Source: Hydrangea macrophylla
Taxonomy: Eukaryota; Streptophyta; Magnoliopsida; Cornales; Hydrangeaceae
Reading direction: 5' to 3'
Length of the DNA stretch: 64,000 bases
Assembly (NCBI GenBank): GCA_033977485.1
Contig: CM066994.1
Span: forward strand, 47,889,155-47,953,154
The position numbers and the translations under genes are program-made. This document shows positions 60,452-64,000 of the stretch, in pieces (within the stretch, counting starts at the first letter, position 1; every line of letters starts with the position of its first letter). Under the pieces are notes generated by a model that was not told the DNA's origin, searched no databases, and saw nothing but the letters and a program-made list of their open reading frames with translations.

Positions 60452-60634
60452 GCTGACGGCATTTATGCCGCTGGACATTTCTATGTTCCAGTGCACCCTG
60501 GTTATGACTATACAGGCGAAGGACCTGCGGGCGAGGACTACGATGCTGGTTTTGATGTCCCTGCTGATAACTACCCCGATGGAGGTCAGACCAAAGAAGA
60601 CTACTATGCCGAGGACTACCTTTACGCCAACTGA
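60452..60634 (+). other. G2 LTR short Tyr/Asp-rich frame, copy 1
   Basis: A frame of 60 codons after a TAA, starting Ala-Asp-Gly-Ile-Tyr. If spliced at the CAG ending 60491, the exon part is 60492-60634: His-Pro-Gly-Tyr-Asp-Tyr near the start and Asp-Tyr-Tyr-Ala-Glu-Asp-Tyr-Leu-Tyr-Ala-Asn-stop at the end. It is rich in Tyr, Asp, Glu and Gly. Compared with copies 2, 3 and 4, third codon positions vary far more than first and second over the last 11 codons. No start codon is identified: the exon before the donor has a stop in the required phase. It could instead be a conserved RNA element. Confidence 0.45.
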
Positions 60635-60955
60635 AGATTAGACTAGAATTACAGTTAATTGTCTTTACCGTTTTAGAACCTTTTGTAGTCAGGCATATGT
60701 TGCCTTGACATTTGTACTTCCGCTGTGTTATATTTGATTCGAGACTCTGATGTGTAATAGTTAGTAACTTCTGTTGACTTTATGTTATGTTGAGATCAGA
60801 ACCTAGATTTCATTCTTGTTACCATTATTACTTACTATTGCTTGAGTACTGCGTGGTGTGGACAATCATGTGACTTCACCAGTCGCTGCCTTTGGACCCA
60901 AAAAGGAAATTTATTTTTCTCTTTTTTTGCCGTTCCGGGGTGTGACATGATTTTT

Positions 60956-60967
60956 TGTATCAGAGCC
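60956..60967 (+). other. G2 primer-binding site (initiator-Met tRNA type)
   Basis: TGTATCAGAGCC, eight bases after the LTR end, one base short of the common TGGTATCAGAGCC. Confidence 0.7.
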
Positions 60968-61085
60968 TAGGTTTTATACTTTTTCGCTCACAGATTGTCC
61001 CACACCATCTGGTCCTAGAACCTTGAGATTCTATAGATGAGTATTAAGATTAGTTCTGACTTAAGGTAGTCCCTTTTCAGGTAGC

Positions 61086-62032
61086 ATGGCACCGCCGCTG
61101 TTCATTCCAGACGAGTTTGGAGGATACTATGTGTATGAGAGGAGTATTGCGCCAGCAGATCCACAGATGCCTGGAAGGTTAGGCAGAGAGGTATTGCAGA
61201 GACAGAGTGAGACATGTGGATTGATCAGCAGAGATTTGGGACCCAGGACCCAGGAGTGATGCGTCAGGAGATGATCTACCGTAAGGAAACCTTCAAACGC
61301 ATCGAGGAGGATTCTCTACTGATGCTACGAGACCGTTCTTCATACCATGTTCTACTTGCAGAGGTTAGAGCAGCGCTTCCACCACCCCAGACACCTCCAC
61401 CCCAACTAGAGGAGGACATGGTTGATGCACCCCCAGCAGATGAGGACCCGGAGGATGATGATGAAAGCAATGGCGACAATGAGCCAGAGGGTGATGATGA
61501 GGAGATGGAGGATGAGGAGGACGAGGACACTGATGACGAGGAGCCAGAGTATGATCGAGAGGAGGACCCCGAGGACCCAGCTGGTATGGACGTGCCAGTT
61601 GGCATAGATATTGTAGTAGCAGATGGTTACTCGATCGAGGAAGATGAGATAGCAGCAGATGATGACGCGGGTGATGATGCAGTAGTACCAGTCTTACCAG
61701 GTGGCGAGTTAGCACAGCTGGCAGCCGAGTAGGCTGTAGAGATGGCTGCACATCCCCATGGATTTGAGATTGGAGCACCAGAGTTGGCACAGGCTATGGT
61801 ACAGGCTGAGGCACTTGTAGCCGCATTTGATGCAGCCCAGGCTGACATGGCCGCTGATGCAGGAGATTTGGGAGCTGTTGTGGAGCATGATGGACCCGAG
61901 TTGATTGAGGATGTTGTGATAGAGGATGAGGACATGATGGATGATGATGATATGGATGAGGATGACGTGTTATCTGAGGTTGCTCTAGAGGACGAGGCTT
62001 CCATCTATGGATCCGATGTGGACAACTTTTGA
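61086..62032 (+). pseudogene. Extra acidic ORF between primer site and gag
   Basis: The ATG at 61086 opens MAPPLFIPDEFGGYYVYERS. A frameshift near 61210 leads into the frame 61214-62032, which has one in-frame TAG at 61730-61732. Repaired only in concept, it would be about 315 residues. The middle is strongly acidic (runs of Asp/Glu at about 61430-61600) after a Pro-rich stretch, and Ala-rich and acidic segments follow (about 61790-62030). It has no zinc knuckle, protease or other recognised domain. Gag starts 395 bp downstream. Similar acidic leaders are known near gag in some gypsy elements, but I cannot assign this one. G1 shows no equivalent. Confidence 0.55.
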
Positions 62033-62427
62033 GTCTAGTACCTTTAGGACTTAGACTTTTACGTTTGACTTTAGGACATGTTGTCCACTTACTTTTGACG
62101 CTTACATAGACAGCTATTGGCCATAGCCTTTTTGTATAGGTAGCCACTTGTGGTGGTCTTGTGTATATCTTCTTTTTATTTAGATCTTGTATAGGATCAT
62201 GTACTACGCGGTACACAGATGATCTGTTATGTACTCCGCTATACATCTTTTGTGTATATATATTACAGATCGTTTCTCTTGGTTGATTCTGTTATCGTCT
62301 CATTATTATGTTATGATTATGATTTTGATTCATGTTATGCTTCCTGTTATTTAAATATGGTTGTTTCCCCGAGAAGATTGTCAGCTAATCGTTAGATCCT
62401 TCATAGGTACACCTCACACGGATCACT

Positions 62428-63560
62428 ATGGTGGGACCCACAAGGAACCAAGCGCAACTAGGAGCACCAATGCCTGAGGGAATGGACCCAACTGGAGTCT
62501 TCGAAGCCTTCATGCAACGGATGTAGCACATCGACGATACCTATAATCATGCCACCAACAACAACGGTAATAACCACGTTGTCCCTCCGAGGCAGACATG
62601 CGATAAGCTGTTAGAACGATTTTGTGGCCTGCGACCCGAGAAGTTCGACGGCATGGCAGAGTCCTGGAAAGCAGAGCAATGGATACGAGAGTTGGAGCTA
62701 ATCTTTGAAGCCCTGGAGTGCAGCGAGCTTGACAAGAGACGTCTAGCCGCATTTCAACTGACTTACTCTGCCGCGGACTGGTGGGAGGCCGAGAGAGCCA
62801 CGATTGGGATCGACGCTGCAAGGAGAATGCCTTGGGAAGCATTCAAGACTCGATTTCTCGAGAAGTCAACAAGAGAGGAATTTCCTGAATCTAACTCAAG
62901 GAGACTGGACGGTCAGGGAGTATACTACACAATTCGAGTGACTTTCTCGTTTCGCTCCGCATATGATAGACAACTCCGCCAAGAAGGTCAAGCGATTCCA
63001 CCAAGGACTCAACCCGCACCTCCGGCACATGATGATAGGCCATTTGGGCCAGTCATTTGAAGGAATTGTTCATCTTGCTTCAAGTTTGGAAAATGATGCT
63101 TACCCTGTTCAAGGACCACAAGCGAATCGACTTCCACCCAAGACCTTCCAATCGAGGAACTTTTCTGCGCTACCATCAAGAAACAATTATGGCTGGAAAC
63201 CACAGACTAGTAACTATCAGGGAACCAAGCGCACATGGGATGGGACAAGGAAGCCCCAAGCTAATTTTCCTCGACAGCAGAATCAACAGCGAGGACCACC
63301 TCAGGCACAGCCCGCCGCCCAGCGATAGAACACTGATGGATGTTTCAACTGTGGAGTGCCCGGACATATTGCAAGGTATTGCACAGCCCCCAAGAGCAAC
63401 CACCATAATGACCTCGTCCTCCGCAACTGTAACAAGCCTGGTCACATAAGCAAGGATTGTCGAGCACCTCGTGGAGGCTACTATGGGGCACCTACACAAG
63501 GACAGCAAGGACATGTTAAGGTGAATGCCATCATCCCTGAGAATGCAGGATATAATGCTG
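62428..63560 (+). pseudogene. G2 gag
   Basis: The ATG at 62428 is followed by an in-frame TAG at 62524. The capsid region has FDGMAESWKAEQWIRELELI, AAFQLTYSAADWWEAERA and MPWEAFKTRFLEK. A frameshift at about 62930 follows, then FHQGLNPHLRHMMIGH and two zinc knuckles, CFNCGVPGHIARYC and a second that has lost its first Cys (NCNKPGHISKDC), after a stop at 63326. The second knuckle is followed by RAPRGGYYG. Confidence 0.9.
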
Positions 63561-64000
63561 AGGAACAGCAGAACTTAGAAGGTACACTCATTTTATTTCA
63601 CAGTCAAGTTAGAGCCTTATTTGATACTGGTGTCGCTCGTTCTTTCGTAGCTATTAAGATGGTGCGTGATTTGGCTTTGCTACCCCTACCACTTGAGCCG
63701 ACCCTTAATGTCGTTTCGCCCTTGGGAGTATCCGTTAAGTTAGGTAAGGTGTGCAAGGATTATCCCTTGACATTAGAGGATAGAAATCTCTCGGCAGACT
63801 TGATAGTTTTGTCAATGTCTGAGTTCGACGTGATCCTAGGAATGGATTAGCTTACCAAGTATGGTGCTAACCTGGATTGTGTGAGTCGGACCATTGTCTT
63901 TTCGACGCCTGGTTGCCCGCAGATCAGATTTCAGTGCCAACCGTTGAGTGACATGTTTATCACAAGCTGCCTAGCCACGATTAAGATTTCAAGCATGAAG
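63561..64000 (+). pseudogene. G2 protease, partial
   Basis: VRALFDTGVARSFVA carries the catalytic Asp-Thr-Gly. LSMSEFDVILGMD ends at an in-frame TAG (63848-63850) where Trp is usual, and then LTKYGANLDC continues. Cut by the window edge. Confidence 0.85.

Larger units (their letters stand above)
58720..60947 (+). repeat. G2 5' LTR
   Basis: TGTAATACCC to GGGGTGTGACA, 2228 bp. In order: CAATCGATTG cluster 1 (58826-58953), TATATATAT (59013-59022), AT/AC microsatellite (59080-59155), donor-like AAG/GTGAGT at 59305/59306, CAATCGATTG cluster 2 (59434-59609), four units of 60-80 bp with GTTCTTAAAAGC (59920-60245), GCTGAC (60452), acceptor-like CAG (60489-60491), the short Tyr/Asp-rich frame, and the GGACCCAAAAAGGAAAT end block. 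Confidence 0.9.
58720..64000 (+). mobile_element. G2 chromovirus, 5' part, inserted in Athila; runs off the window
   Basis: 5' LTR 58720-60947, primer site, an extra acidic ORF, gag and protease. The left target flank is TTTTC (58715-58719). It continues past 64000, so pol and the 3' LTR are not seen. The gag closely matches the remnant at 42166-42960 and the LTR matches 31829-34019 and the split LTR at 27554-35495. Confidence 0.9.

Noticed and set aside
61276..62004. Long minus-strand frames rich in Ser or His/Pro opposite the acidic ORF
   Set aside because: They are the complements of GAT/GAG repeats and carry no motif; the plus-strand frame has the element's orientation.

Overview
This is a stretch of plant nuclear DNA, most likely from an angiosperm and probably a eudicot. 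Two plant housekeeping-type genes lie at the left end. The rest of the window is almost entirely a deep nest of plant retrotransposons: chromovirus-type Ty3/gypsy, Athila-type Ty3/gypsy, Angela/Tork-type Ty1/copia and an RTE-type LINE, together with MITEs and one Au-like SINE. The species cannot be named from the sequence.

Layout. 1-5600: an LTO1/Yae1-type gene (deca-GX3 protein, about 1344-1754) followed on the same strand by a two-exon formiminotransferase-like gene (3118-5577). Around them are a SINE, two nested MITEs and a hAT-type MITE in the intron. 5935-9080: an RTE-type LINE on the minus strand whose 1014-residue ORF is unbroken. 9739-23979: a complete but decayed chromovirus on the minus strand (called G1 here), inserted in a MITE, with one solo LTR inside its left LTR and another inside its pol region. 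24000-27550: small hAT-like MITEs, CA/GA microsatellites and AT-rich DNA with nothing recognisable. 27554-44410: fragments of a second chromovirus family (G2) on the minus strand. Its 3' LTR at 27554-35495 is interrupted by a 3.5-kb Ogre/Tat-like solo LTR and by a G2 solo LTR; deleted internal regions and a chimeric LTR follow. 45473-54788: an Angela-like copia on the minus strand, whose 3' LTR is interrupted by a complete non-autonomous LTR element with 910-bp LTRs. 54789-58719: the 5' LTR, tRNA-Asp-type primer site and gag/protease start of an Athila element inserted in the copia. 58720-64000: a plus-strand G2 element (5' LTR, primer site, extra acidic ORF, gag, protease) inserted in the Athila protease; it runs off the right edge.

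How the parts relate. LTO1-type proteins help deliver Fe-S clusters to the ribosome-recycling ABC protein, and formiminotransferase-like proteins are folate-linked. Nothing in the sequence shows a functional link, but the second gene has a splice acceptor six bases before its start codon, so it needs an upstream exon, and the LTO1 locus is the nearest candidate. All retroelement coding regions except the LINE carry stops or frameshifts. Target-site duplications let the order of insertion be read directly.

Most interesting signals. (1) G2-type LTRs carry what looks like a conserved intron (GTGAGT donor, CTGAC branch-like site, CAG acceptor). It is followed in a constant phase by a short Tyr/Asp/Gly-rich reading frame ending Tyr-Ala-Ser-stop or Tyr-Ala-Asn-stop, and the copies differ mostly at third codon positions. 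(2) LTRs of several unrelated families each contain a compact cluster of family-specific CpG-containing palindromes (for example CAATCGATTG, TTCGACCGGTCGAA, GGATCGATCC), in several cases just upstream of the TATA box. (3) The right-hand G2 element has an acidic ORF between primer site and gag.
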